Shown here one piece after another: positions 55,369-63,686 of a stretch of DNA of 64,000 bases. The translations under genes were made by a program, and so were the position numbers. Location of the stretch: NCBI GenBank assembly GCA_963790525.1, contig CAWBOV010000003.1, positions 186,001 through 250,000 on the forward strand, in the 5' to 3' direction. Origin of the DNA: CAWBOV01 sp963790525. GTDB lineage: Bacteria; Actinomycetota; Actinomycetes; Mycobacteriales; Jatrophihabitantaceae. How positions within the stretch are numbered: position 1 is the first letter of the stretch; each line of letters begins with the position of its first letter. The notes beneath the pieces were generated by a model. It searched no databases. It saw nothing but the letters and a program-made list of their open reading frames with translations, and was not told where the DNA came from.

Positions 55369-56207
55369 ATCGTCGCCCCGCCGCGCAACCAGCGTTCCCG
55401 CAGCGCGGCCAGCACCGCCACTGCCACGGCCAGCAGCACCAGGCTGAGCGCGATCGCGGCCTGCGGGTCGGTCTCCAGGGCCTGGTAGACGGCGAGGGGC
55501 ATGGTCTGGGTGGTGCCCGAGAAGTTCCCGGCGAAGGTGATCGTGGCGCCGAACTCGCCCAGCGCGCGGGCCCAGCACAGCACCGACCCCGCCAGCAGCG
55601 ACGGCAGGATCAGCGGCAGCGTGACGCGGAAGAACACCGAGGTCCGCGAGGCCCCGAGTGTCGCCGCCGCCTCCTCCAGGCCCGGATCGGCCGAGCGCAG
55701 CGCGCCCTCCACGGTCACGATCAGGAACGGCATCGCGACGAACGTCTCGGCCACCACCACGGCCGGCGTCGTGAAGACGATGTCGTAGCCGAACCACGAG
55801 TCCAGGTACCGCCCGACGATCCCGGTGCGCCCGAGAGTGAGCAGCAGCGCCACGCCGCCGACGACGGGTGGCAGCACGAGCGGCAGGGTCACCAGGGCCC
55901 GCAACAGCGAACGCCCGGGGAACGGCACACGCGCCAGCACCCAGGCGAGCGGTACACCGACGAGCAGGGAGATCACGGTCGCCGCGGTGGCGCACTCCAG
56001 GGACAGTCGCAGCGCCGTCAGCGCCGAGTTCTCCGACAGCAGCCGGCCCAGGCCGCGCCACGGTGCCTTCACCATCAGCGCCAGCAGCGGCACGGTGAGG
56101 AAGACGATCGCCAGCGCGGCCGGCGCTGCGATGGTGACGGGGGCGCCGCGGCCTCCCGACTCGGCCCGCCGGACCTGTGCCGGGGTGCGGCCCCCTCCCG
56201 TCGTCAT
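55365..56207 (-). CDS. modB: Molybdate ABC transporter permease
   Basis: A 280-residue permease. I chose the Met at 56205-56207 (MTTGGGRTPAQVRRAESGGR) because an upstream GTG at 56252 would overlap modA. Hydrophobic helices include LAIVFLTVPLLALMVKAP, TVISLLVGVPLAWVLARVPF, LVTLPLVLPPVVGGVALLLT and the EAA-type loop EEAAATLGASRTSVFFRVTL with GEFGATITFAGNFSGTTQTM. Five to six helices. It is coupled to modC by a four-base overlap. Confidence 0.92.
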   Translation of the reverse strand: MTTGGGRTPAQVRRAESGGRGAPVTIAAPAALAIVFLTVPLLALMVKAPWRGLGRLLSENSALTALRLSLECATAATVISLLVGVPLAWVLARVPFPGRSLLRALVTLPLVLPPVVGGVALLLTLGRTGIVGRYLDSWFGYDIVFTTPAVVVAETFVAMPFLIVTVEGALRSADPGLEEAAATLGASRTSVFFRVTLPLILPSLLAGSVLCWARALGEFGATITFAGNFSGTTQTMPLAVYQALETDPQAAIALSLVLLAVAVAVLAALRERWLRGGATM

Positions 56208-56232
56208 CGGCGCTGTCTCCCCGCTCGCGGTG

Positions 56233-57051
56233 CTACGGCTTGGCGAAACCATCCGATGTCAGCACGGCCAGTCCGGCCTCGGACAGAACATAGGCCATGA
56301 AGGCGGCGGCGCCGGTGGCGTTCTTCGCCTTGGTCAGCGTGGCGATCGGGTAGGCGGTCGAGGCGTTGATGCCCGCGGGGATCACGATGCCCTTCACCTT
56401 GGAGCCCGCGCTGAGCACATCGGTGACGTAGACGACGCCGGCGTCGACCTCGTTCGATTCGACCTTGGTCAGCGTCGCCGCGACGTTGGCCTCCTCGGTG
56501 ACGGGCTTGACGGTCACCTTCGCGTTGCTGAAGACCTGGGCCGCGGTCGCCCCGCACGGGACCTGCGCCTGGCACAGGGCGACCTTGACGCCCTTCTTGG
56601 CGAGGTCGGCGACGGAGGTGATGTGCGCGGGGTTGCTCGGCGGGACCGCGATCTCCATGCTGTTCGACACGAACGTGATCGGCGCTGATGCGTCACCGGC
56701 GCTGGTCACCTGGGTCATGTTCTTCGGCGAGGCGGACGCGAACACGTCGGCGGGAGCCCCGCTGGTGATCTGCAGGGCCAGCGCCGAACTGGCGCCGAAG
56801 CTCAGCGCCACCTTGGCCCCGGGGTGGATGGTCTCGAACTGCTTGGCGATCGTGGTGAACGCGTCGGTCAGCGACGATGCGGCGAGCACCGTGACCGTGC
56901 CCGTGATCGGTGTCTCGGTCGAGGTGACCTGCGTCGTCGGGCCGCCGGCGGGCGTTCCGACGGCGGTGGTGCCCTTCGAGGAGCTGCAGCTGCTCAGGGC
57001 GATCGCCGCGACGGCGGCGGCGGACGTGACGGCCAGGACGGAACGGCGCAT
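56233..57051 (-). CDS. modA: Molybdate-binding lipoprotein
   Basis: A 272-residue periplasmic-type binding protein anchored as a lipoprotein: MRRSVLAVTSAAAVAAIALS then SCSSSKG with the lipobox Cys. The mature part shows VTVLAASSLTDAFTTIAKQF, SFGASSALALQITSGAPADV, FASASPKNMTQV, VESNEVDAGVVYVTDVLSAG and the C-terminal AYVLSEAGLAVLTSDGFAKP of ModA. It binds molybdate or tungstate for ModBC. First gene of modABC. Confidence 0.94.
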   Translation of the reverse strand: MRRSVLAVTSAAAVAAIALSSCSSSKGTTAVGTPAGGPTTQVTSTETPITGTVTVLAASSLTDAFTTIAKQFETIHPGAKVALSFGASSALALQITSGAPADVFASASPKNMTQVTSAGDASAPITFVSNSMEIAVPPSNPAHITSVADLAKKGVKVALCQAQVPCGATAAQVFSNAKVTVKPVTEEANVAATLTKVESNEVDAGVVYVTDVLSAGSKVKGIVIPAGINASTAYPIATLTKAKNATGAAAFMAYVLSEAGLAVLTSDGFAKP

Positions 57052-57084
57052 GGTGGATGCTCCTCGATCGGTCGGGTGGGCGGG

Positions 57085-57507
57085 TCAGCTCGTGCGGGCG
57101 GGCAGGGTCTCGGAGATCTCGACGACGACGTTGGTGGCCTTGACCGACGCGACCGCCAGCACACCGGGCTCGAGCCCGAGCTCGTCGGCGGCCTCGCGGC
57201 TCATCAGCGACACGACCCGGTGCGGGCCGGCCTGGATGTCGACCTTGGCCATCACCGTGTCGCGGACGACGTTGGTGACGATGCCGTAGAAGCGGTTGCG
57301 CGCGGACTCGCGCACCGTCGGGCGCGGCGCGGACCGGTCGATCCCGGCGGCCATCTCCTCGGCGAGCCGGGCCAGCTCGACGCCGTCGATGGCGCGGCGG
57401 CCGCCCTCGGTGACCGTGGCGACCCGTCCGGCATCCGCCCACCGGCGCAGCGTGTCGTCGCTGACGCCGAGCAGTTCGGCGGCCTCGCGAATCCGGAATG
57501 CCGTCAT
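57085..57507 (-). CDS. HTH regulator with Mop (molybdate-binding) domain
   Basis: A 140-residue protein from ATG 57505-57507 (MTAFRIREAAELLGVSDD). The N-terminal helix-turn-helix is MerR/excisionase-like (REAAELLGVSDDTLRRW). The C-terminal 70 residues form a Mop/TOBE domain (RNRFYGIVTNVVRDTVMAKV, EPGVLAVASVKATNVVVEIS), which binds molybdate. It sits 33 bases upstream of modA and probably senses molybdate to control modABC, like ModE but with a different HTH. Confidence 0.9.
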   Translation of the reverse strand: MTAFRIREAAELLGVSDDTLRRWADAGRVATVTEGGRRAIDGVELARLAEEMAAGIDRSAPRPTVRESARNRFYGIVTNVVRDTVMAKVDIQAGPHRVVSLMSREAADELGLEPGVLAVASVKATNVVVEISETLPARTS

Positions 57508-57568
57508 GCCCGGCAGCCTAACCGCATCTGCGGCCGTTCTGCCCATCAGGAGCAGGATCTGCGGGTAC

Positions 57569-58732
57569 TCAGTCGGCGGTGTCGGCGCGGTCGCGGAGGT
57601 ACTCGGCGAATCCGGGGATCGTGAACTCCAGGGCACCGCGCCCGGCCACGTCGATCAGGCCCTTGTCGATGAGCCGCGCCCGCGGGACGGACAGGTCGTC
57701 GCTGGAGACCCCCATCGCGGCCGCCAGGGCGCTGCGCTTGACCGGCCCGTCGCCGAATGCGGCCATCGCCTGGAGGAACTCCTGCTCCCCGGACGTCGCC
57801 TTCTCCCAGCGAGCGCGGAAGAGCGCGTCGAGGTCGGCGCGCACCGACTCGTGCGCGCTCTCGACGTGAGCTGCCGTGAGCCGGGTGCCACGGTCCGGGA
57901 AGCCGGCGGCCACCCACGTCGCCTCGCCGACGAGCTGGAGCGTGTACGGGTAGCCCTGCGCGAAGGCGATGGCAGCCTCCAGCGCCGAGGAGTCCCACTC
58001 GACCCCCAGCTCCCGGGCCGGGCCGCCCAGGGCGACCATCGAGGCCTCCGGGGACAGGCGGGTGAGCGTCCGGTAGGCGAAGCGTTCGCTGAACGTGACG
58101 ACGGAGGCGATCGTCTCGGGGGAGTTGGGCAGGCCCGCGGCGAAGACGGCCGCCGGCAGGTGCCCGGCCTCGCTCTGCAGGTGCTGCCAGGCGTAGCCCA
58201 CGGTGCGCAGCCCCTCCTCGTCGGCGGACTGGATCTCGTCGATGAAGATCACCAACCCGTGCAGCCCCTCGTGCTGGGCGCTGGCGACGGTCTCGCGGAC
58301 GACGTCCTCGAACTCGCGCACCCCGGCGGCGCTCCGCGCGGGCGGGTCGGCCTTCCAGGTCGCCTGGGCCACTCCCGGCACGCCCACGCTGACGGTCAGG
58401 TGGTCCAGCAGCGAGTGCAGCCGCGTCCGGGCGGCGTCGCGCCATCCCTGCGTCTGGCGGTGGATCTCGTCGGCGATCGCCGCGACGAGACCGCTGTCCT
58501 CGCCGGCGGTGATCCAGAGGGTGAGCGCGCCGCGGGCCTGGGCGTGGCGCTGCACCTCCCGCAGCAGGGAGGTCTTGCCGATCCCGCGCGGGGCGATGTC
58601 GACGCGCACTCGACCGACGAGGCGCTGCAGGTCCACCATGTAGGCGATGCGCTCGTCCATCTGGGCCAGCTGGACGGCTCTGCCCGGGATGGTGCGGGCG
58701 ACCTCACCGGGCGTGTAGGGGCTCGGCTGCAC
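57569..58732 (-). CDS. AAA+ ATPase with C-terminal winged-helix part
   Basis: A 387-residue ATPase from GTG 58730-58732 (VQPSPYTPGEVARTIPGRAV). Walker A VDIAPRGIGKTSLLREVQRH at about residue 50, Walker B LHGLVIFIDEIQSADEEGLR at about 150, sensor region ERFAYRTLTRLSPEASMVAL, and a C-terminal winged helix (GDGPVKRSALAAAMGVSSDD, ARLIDKGLIDVAGRGALEFT). The pattern resembles ORC/Cdc6-like and STAND-like ATP-binding proteins common in actinobacteria; the role is unknown. Its promoter region carries a strong AT-rich inverted repeat. It stands between the Mop-domain regulator gene and moeA. Confidence 0.8.
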   Translation of the reverse strand: MQPSPYTPGEVARTIPGRAVQLAQMDERIAYMVDLQRLVGRVRVDIAPRGIGKTSLLREVQRHAQARGALTLWITAGEDSGLVAAIADEIHRQTQGWRDAARTRLHSLLDHLTVSVGVPGVAQATWKADPPARSAAGVREFEDVVRETVASAQHEGLHGLVIFIDEIQSADEEGLRTVGYAWQHLQSEAGHLPAAVFAAGLPNSPETIASVVTFSERFAYRTLTRLSPEASMVALGGPARELGVEWDSSALEAAIAFAQGYPYTLQLVGEATWVAAGFPDRGTRLTAAHVESAHESVRADLDALFRARWEKATSGEQEFLQAMAAFGDGPVKRSALAAAMGVSSDDLSVPRARLIDKGLIDVAGRGALEFTIPGFAEYLRDRADTAD

Positions 58733-58754
58733 CGTGCGCTCCCTCGTATGGATT

Positions 58755-58788
58755 GTTATGCTTCGTTGATTCCATAACAAAGCATAAC
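58755..58788. promoter_or_regulatory. AT-rich inverted repeat between the AAA+ ATPase gene and moeA
   Basis: GTTATGCTTCGTT (58755-58767) and AACAAAGCATAAC (58776-58788) are inverted copies with one mismatch and an eight-base centre. The A+T content contrasts with the GC-rich surroundings. It lies 22 bases ahead of the ATPase start and 23 ahead of moeA, so it is a candidate operator for both. Confidence 0.6.
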
Positions 58789-58811
58789 GCCGCCCCGACC
58801 CCGAGGACCCC

Positions 58812-60044
58812 ATGATCGACCTAGCCGTTGCCCGCAGCGCCGTGCTCGCCCGTGCCACCCGCCGCGCGGCCGTACCGGTCGACCTGACGGCGGCGGTGGG
58901 GTGCGTCCTCGCCGAGGACGTCCGCGCCGCGTACTCCGTCCCCCCGTTCGCCACGACCTCGGTCGACGGCTATGCCGTGCTGGCCGCCGACGTCGCCGGT
59001 GCCGCGCCAGGGGCGCCCGCCCGGCTGACGGTCCGCGGCACGGTGTTCGCCGGTGCGGGTGAGGAACGCACGGTGACGCCGGGCACGACCTGGAAGATCA
59101 TGACCGGTGCGCCCGTCCCGGCGGGGGCGGACGCCGTCGTGATGGTCGAGGACAGCGTCGCCGGCGACGGGGACGTCGAGCTGTCCCGCGGCGTCGCGCC
59201 GGGTGCCAACGTGCGCCCGGCGGGCAGCAACGTCGAGGGCGGCGCCCTGGTGTTCCCGGCGGGGACGGTGCTGCGAGCCGTCCATGTCGGCGTGCTGGCC
59301 GGGGTCGGCGTCCGGACCGTCACGGTCTTCGGCCGGCCCCGGGTCGGCGTGCTCGTGACCGGCGACGAGCTCGTCACCGAGGCCCGCCCGCTGCGCGCCG
59401 GGGAGATCTACGAGTCCAACCGCGAGATGCTGCTGGCGCTGGTCAAGGACGCGGACTGCGTCGCGGTCGACCTCGGCGTGGTGTCCGACGACGTGGACCT
59501 GCTGCGCGAGCGCCTGGCCGCCGCGGCCCGGGACTGCGACGCCGTGATCACCTCCGGCGGGGTGTCCATGGGCGACGCCGACCCGGTCAAGGCGCTCCTG
59601 ACGGGCAACGCCGACACGCAGTGGATGCAGATCGCGATCCGGCCGGCCAAGCCCTTCCTGCTCTCCGTGCTGGATGGCGGGGTGCCGCTGCTCGGCCTGC
59701 CCGGCAACCCGGTCTCGTCCCTCGTCAGCTTCGAGCTGCTCGTCCGTCCGGCGCTGCGCGCGATGCTCGGCCGCGGCGACGTGGTCCGCCCGGGCCTGCC
59801 TGCTGTGGCCGACGAGTCGCTGGTCAACGTCCCCGGCGGTGGCCGGACGGCGTACCTGCGCGTCCGGGCCGCGTTCGGCCAGGACGGGCGCATCCACGTG
59901 CGGTCCGTCTCCGGTCAGGATTCGCATCAGCTCGCCTCGAGCGCCGCGGCCGACGGGTTCGTCGAGATCGCGCCGGGGGAGTCCGTCGAGGCCGGGGCGA
60001 GCGTCCCGTTCCTGCAGACGGCTCGCGAGCTGCCCCTGCGCTGA
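58812..60044 (+). CDS. moeA: Molybdopterin molybdotransferase
   Basis: A 410-residue MoeA. It inserts molybdate into adenylated molybdopterin. Motifs: PPFATTSVDGYAVLAADVAG, WKIMTGAPVPAGADAVVMVE, VGVLVTGDELVTEARPLRAG, ESNREMLLALVKDADC, ITSGGVSMGDADPV and LGLPGNPVSSLVSFELLVRP. ATG 58812. Together with modABC and the Mop-domain regulator it makes a molybdenum cluster, implying molybdoenzymes elsewhere in the genome. Confidence 0.95.
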   Translation: MIDLAVARSAVLARATRRAAVPVDLTAAVGCVLAEDVRAAYSVPPFATTSVDGYAVLAADVAGAAPGAPARLTVRGTVFAGAGEERTVTPGTTWKIMTGAPVPAGADAVVMVEDSVAGDGDVELSRGVAPGANVRPAGSNVEGGALVFPAGTVLRAVHVGVLAGVGVRTVTVFGRPRVGVLVTGDELVTEARPLRAGEIYESNREMLLALVKDADCVAVDLGVVSDDVDLLRERLAAAARDCDAVITSGGVSMGDADPVKALLTGNADTQWMQIAIRPAKPFLLSVLDGGVPLLGLPGNPVSSLVSFELLVRPALRAMLGRGDVVRPGLPAVADESLVNVPGGGRTAYLRVRAAFGQDGRIHVRSVSGQDSHQLASSAAADGFVEIAPGESVEAGASVPFLQTARELPLR

Positions 60045-60062
60045 GCGGCGGACCGGCCGGCG

Positions 60063-60686
60063 TCAGCCGACGATCAGGACCTCCAGGGTGCGCGGGCCGT
60101 GGACCCCTTCCACCCGGTCGAGCTCGATGTCGCTCGTGGCGGAGGGCCCGCTGATCCACGTCAGCGGGTGGAGCGGCTCCAGTGCGGCAACGGCGTCCGG
60201 GACATCGGCCACGACCTGGTCCGCGCGGACGATCACGAGGTGGTAGTCCGGAACCAGCGTCAATGCGCGCCGGCCCTGCCCCGGCAGGCGGTGGTCGAGG
60301 ACGATGCTCCCGGTCTCCGCGGCCGCCACCGCGCAGGTGGTCAGCACCCCGTCGAGCCGGTCGAGCACGTCGATGCCCAGTTCGGGTTCGTCGAGCACCG
60401 CCGCGGTCGGGCGCCAGTCCTCGGGGAAGCCGGGTGCCACCGCGATCCGGCGCGCGTCCCGGGCGGTCAGCGCGCGCTCGATCTCGGCGGCGACGTCGTC
60501 GGCGTCCGGCACCCGCCGGACGAGGGCGCGGTAGTCGACGAGCCGTTCGGCCAGCAGCTCCAGCAGGTCCGCCCCGCCGCGGGCGCCGGTCGGGCCGCGA
60601 TAGTCACGGGCGACGGGCGCGGGGGTCGGGCGGTCGGTCAGGGCCACGCGGATGCGCGCCAGCATCTCCTCACGCGCGGACGTCAC
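60063..60686 (-). CDS. lutC: Lactate utilisation protein C, LUD domain
   Basis: A 207-residue LUD-domain protein of the LutABC L-lactate oxidation complex. Sequence features: MTSAREEMLARIRVALTD, PGFPEDWRPTAAVLDEPELG, GVLTTCAVAAAETGSIVLDH, TLVPDYHLVIVRADQVV and HPLTWISGPSATSDIELDRV. Its start overlaps the lutB stop by four bases. LutC is the smallest of the three subunits. Confidence 0.93.
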   Translation of the reverse strand: MTSAREEMLARIRVALTDRPTPAPVARDYRGPTGARGGADLLELLAERLVDYRALVRRVPDADDVAAEIERALTARDARRIAVAPGFPEDWRPTAAVLDEPELGIDVLDRLDGVLTTCAVAAAETGSIVLDHRLPGQGRRALTLVPDYHLVIVRADQVVADVPDAVAALEPLHPLTWISGPSATSDIELDRVEGVHGPRTLEVLIVG

Positions 60687-62140
60687 TGGTCACCACCGGT
60701 CCGCGTCCACCAGTCGCGCAGCGTCTCCCGAGGCGGCAGCGGGAGGTTGCGGGCGTGCGTCCAGGCCGACAGCGGCGGCGGCAGGGACCTGAGGTGGCCG
60801 CGCCGGAGCCCGAGCAGCCGGCCCAGCCGCCCGGCCCGAAGCGCCCGCGTCCAGCGCCGCGAGTCACTCATCGTCCAGGCCGCGGCGGCCATGCCGAGAG
60901 CCTCCGCCGAGGGCACGCGGTGGTCGGCCGCCTTCTGCTCGACCACCCGTGCGCGCAGGTGCACCAGCATCGTCGGGATGTCGATCGCCACCGGGCAGGC
61001 GTCGAAGCAGGCACCGCACAGGGACGAGGCGAACGGCAGCGTCGGGTTGTCGGCGACGCCCGTCAACTGGGGGGACAGGACCGCTCCGATCGGGCCGGGA
61101 TACACCGAGCCGTAGGCGTGACCGCCGGTGCGCTCGTAGACCGGGCAGACGTTCAGGCAGGCCGAGCATCGGATGCAGCGCAGCGCCGTGCGCCCGTGCG
61201 GGTCGGCCAGCGTCGCCGTTCGGCCGTTGTCCAGCAGCACGAGGTGGAAGTCCTGCCCCTCGGTCGCGCCGGTCCACATCGACGTGTACGGGTTCATGCG
61301 CTCGCCGGTGGAGGACCTCGGCAGGAGCTGCAGGAACACCTCGAGATCGCGCCACGTGGGGACGACCTTCTCGATGCCCATCACCGTGATGAGCGTGCGC
61401 GGCAGCGTGAGGCACATGCGGCCGTTGCCCTCGCTCTCGACGACCGCCAGCGTCCCGGTCTCGGCGACGGCGAAGTTGGCTCCGGAGATGGCGACCTGTG
61501 CCGACAGGAACTTGCGGCGCAGGTGCCGGCGGGCCGCCTCGGCCAGTACGGCGGGCTGGTCGGTGAGCGCGGGATCCACGTCGGGCATCTCGCGCAGGAA
61601 GATCTCCCTGATCTCGGCGCGATTGCGGTGGATCGCCGGCACCAGGATGTGGCTGGGCTGGTCGTGCCCCAGCTGCACGATCAGCTCGGCGAGGTCGGTC
61701 TCGGTCGCCGTGATGCCGGCGGCGGCCAGCGCCTCGTTCAGCCCGATCTCGGCGGTGACCATCGACTTGACCTTGACGACCTCGACGGCTCCGGTGGCGC
61801 GGACCAGCTCGGTGACGATTCGGTTGGCCTCGTTGGCATCGCGCGCCCAGTGCACGGTGCCGCCGTGGGCGACGACCTGCTCCTCGAGCCGGACCAGATA
61901 GGTGTCCAGGTGGGCGAGCACGTCGTCCTTGATGGCCGCGCCGGCGGCGCGCAGCTGCTCCCAGTCGGGCACCTCGGCGACCACCCGTGCGCGCTTGCCC
62001 CTGATGGTCGCGGTGGCCCTGCCGAGGTTCGTCCGCAGCTGCGTGTCGGCCAGCGCTTCCCGTGCCGCGTCGGGGAACGGCTGCGTCCCGCGCAGGTGAC
62101 CGACTCCGGGCGGGGCGGTCGGCATGCCCAGGAACGTCAT
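60683..62140 (-). CDS. lutB: Lactate utilisation protein B, iron-sulfur protein
   Basis: A 485-residue protein from ATG 62138-62140. The N-terminal LUD domain (HWARDANEANRIVTELVRAT, KSMVTAEIGLNEALAAAGIT, VAISGANFAVAETGTLAVVE) is followed by a ferredoxin-type domain with two [4Fe-4S] motifs, CIRCSACLNVCPVYERTGGH and CGACFDACPVAIDIPTMLVH. It passes electrons from lactate. Overlaps lutA and lutC by four bases on either side. Confidence 0.94.
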   Translation of the reverse strand: MTFLGMPTAPPGVGHLRGTQPFPDAAREALADTQLRTNLGRATATIRGKRARVVAEVPDWEQLRAAGAAIKDDVLAHLDTYLVRLEEQVVAHGGTVHWARDANEANRIVTELVRATGAVEVVKVKSMVTAEIGLNEALAAAGITATETDLAELIVQLGHDQPSHILVPAIHRNRAEIREIFLREMPDVDPALTDQPAVLAEAARRHLRRKFLSAQVAISGANFAVAETGTLAVVESEGNGRMCLTLPRTLITVMGIEKVVPTWRDLEVFLQLLPRSSTGERMNPYTSMWTGATEGQDFHLVLLDNGRTATLADPHGRTALRCIRCSACLNVCPVYERTGGHAYGSVYPGPIGAVLSPQLTGVADNPTLPFASSLCGACFDACPVAIDIPTMLVHLRARVVEQKAADHRVPSAEALGMAAAAWTMSDSRRWTRALRAGRLGRLLGLRRGHLRSLPPPLSAWTHARNLPLPPRETLRDWWTRTGGDQ

Positions 62141-62910
62141 CGCGTCGCCCCGATCGCCGGGGAGGCGGACCCTGTGGCGGCGGTCTCGGTCGCGGCGAGG
62201 ATCTCGGCCAGGTGCATCGTCCGCACCCCCGACTGGAGGCGGGACAGCCCACCGCCGATGTGCATGAGGCAGGACGAGTCCCCGGCCGTGCACACCTCCG
62301 CGCGCGTCTGGAGCACCGAACCCATCTTGTCCGCGAGCATCGCCGTGGAGGTGGCCTCGTTCTTCATCGCGAAGGTGCCGCCGAAGCCGCAGCACGACTC
62401 GGCTGCGGGCAGTTCGACGAGGTCGATTCCCCTGACCGCTCGCAGCAACCGCAGGGGCCGGTCACCGACACGGAGCAGGCGGAGCGAGTGGCACGTCGGG
62501 TGGTAGGTGACGCGGTGCGGGAAGTACGCGCCGACGTCGAGGATACCCAGGACGTCCACGAGGAACTCCGACAGTTCGTAGGTCCGGCGGCCGGTGTCCT
62601 CGGCGGCGGCGGCAAGAGCCTCGTCGCCGGCTCGGCGGGCCACCGCGGCGTGCTGGTGACGGATCGAGCCGGTGCACGATCCGGACGGGGCGACGATGTA
62701 GTCGGCGTCGCGGAAGGCGTCGACGTGGTTGCGCACCAGGGGGAGCGCGTCGTCCGGATAGCCGGTGTTGATGTGCATCTGCCCGCAGCAGGTCTGCTGC
62801 AACGGCAGATCGACCTCGCAGCCCAGCCGCCGGAGCAGCGTGACCGTGGCCCTGCCCACGTCGGGGTACAACCCGTCGACGAGACACGTGGCGAAGAGCG
62901 CGACGCGCAT
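62137..62910 (-). CDS. lutA: Lactate utilisation protein A, CCG-domain protein
   Basis: A 257-residue protein with two cysteine-rich CCG domains: DLPLQQTCCGQMHINTGYPD and AAESCCGFGGTFAMKNEATS, plus SGSCTGSIRHQHAAVARRAG and the TYHPTCHSLRLLRVGDRPLR motif. It belongs to the LutABC oxidase of L-lactate. ATG 62908-62910 is preceded by GGAGG. First gene of the operon; divergent from a FadR-type regulator. Confidence 0.94.
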   Translation of the reverse strand: MRVALFATCLVDGLYPDVGRATVTLLRRLGCEVDLPLQQTCCGQMHINTGYPDDALPLVRNHVDAFRDADYIVAPSGSCTGSIRHQHAAVARRAGDEALAAAAEDTGRRTYELSEFLVDVLGILDVGAYFPHRVTYHPTCHSLRLLRVGDRPLRLLRAVRGIDLVELPAAESCCGFGGTFAMKNEATSTAMLADKMGSVLQTRAEVCTAGDSSCLMHIGGGLSRLQSGVRTMHLAEILAATETAATGSASPAIGATR

Positions 62911-62921
62911 TGCACCTCCTG

Positions 62922-62953
62922 TGGTCCGACCATAGGGTATGTGGTCAGACCAC
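62922..62953. promoter_or_regulatory. Two FadR-type operators between lutA and its regulator
   Basis: TGGTCCGACCA (62922-62932) and GTGGTCAGACCAC (62941-62953) fit the TGGTNNNACCA half-site rule of FadR/LldR-type GntR regulators. Their centres are 20 bases apart, about two helical turns. The pair covers the divergent promoter region. Confidence 0.8.
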
Positions 62954-62975
62954 ATCTGACCAGAGGCGGTGCGGG

Positions 62976-63686
62976 ATGACAGCCGGCCAACTGCGGACGC
63001 ACGAGATCGTCCTGCGCCACATCGAGGACGAGCTCGAATCCGGCCGCCTGCGGGTCGGCGGCCGGCTGCCCGGGGAGCGCGCACTGGCCCTGTCGCTGGG
63101 GGTGAGTCGGCCTTCTGTCAGGGAGGCCATCCGGGTGCTCGAGGCGATGGGCATCCTGCACACCTCGGCCGGGTCGGGCCCCGACTCGGGCGCGATCGTC
63201 GTCGCCGACGCGGCCACGGGAATCACGTCCGCCCTGCGCCTGCACCTGGCGACGACCCACTTCGCGGTCGCCGATCTCGTCCAGACGCGGCTCATGGTCG
63301 AATCGTGGTCGGTGCGGCAGGCCGCGCGGCGCCGCGCCGGCACCGACTTCGCCGCCGCCCACGAGCTCATCCGGGCCATGGACGACACCTCACTGAGCCA
63401 GGAGGAGTTCCACCTGCTCGACGCGCAGTTCCACGTCGCCCTGGCGCAGGCGGCGGGCAACGAGGTCGTCGCAGCCATCATGGCCTCGCTCCGGGGCGCG
63501 ATCCACGACTACGTGGTGGCCTCCGCGGCAACCGTCCCGGACTGGCCGCTCATCGCGCGCCGCCTGCGCCGCCAGCACCGCGCCGTCCTGGCCTCGATCG
63601 AGGCGGGCGACGGGGAGCGCGCGGCAGGCCAGATCGTGCGGCACATCGAGGGCTTCTACCGCGACGCGGTCATCCCCCGGACCTAG
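62976..63686 (+). CDS. FadR-subfamily GntR regulator of the lut operon
   Basis: A 236-residue GntR protein. Winged HTH ERALALSLGVSRPSVREAIR and VLEAMGILHTSAGSGPDSGA; the FCD ligand domain follows (VADLVQTRLMVESWSVRQAA, HLLDAQFHVALAQAAGNEVV). It starts at ATG 62976 and is divergent from lutABC with two palindromes between, so it most likely acts as the lactate-responsive repressor (LutR/LldR type). Its end overlaps the convergent glycosidase gene by 17 bases. Confidence 0.9.
   Translation: MTAGQLRTHEIVLRHIEDELESGRLRVGGRLPGERALALSLGVSRPSVREAIRVLEAMGILHTSAGSGPDSGAIVVADAATGITSALRLHLATTHFAVADLVQTRLMVESWSVRQAARRRAGTDFAAAHELIRAMDDTSLSQEEFHLLDAQFHVALAQAAGNEVVAAIMASLRGAIHDYVVASAATVPDWPLIARRLRRQHRAVLASIEAGDGERAAGQIVRHIEGFYRDAVIPRT

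Noticed and set aside
60182..62506. A 774-codon open frame on the plus strand opposite lutC, lutB and lutA
   Set aside because: It is antisense to an intact lut operon whose products have full Cys motifs; there is no family pattern in the shadow.
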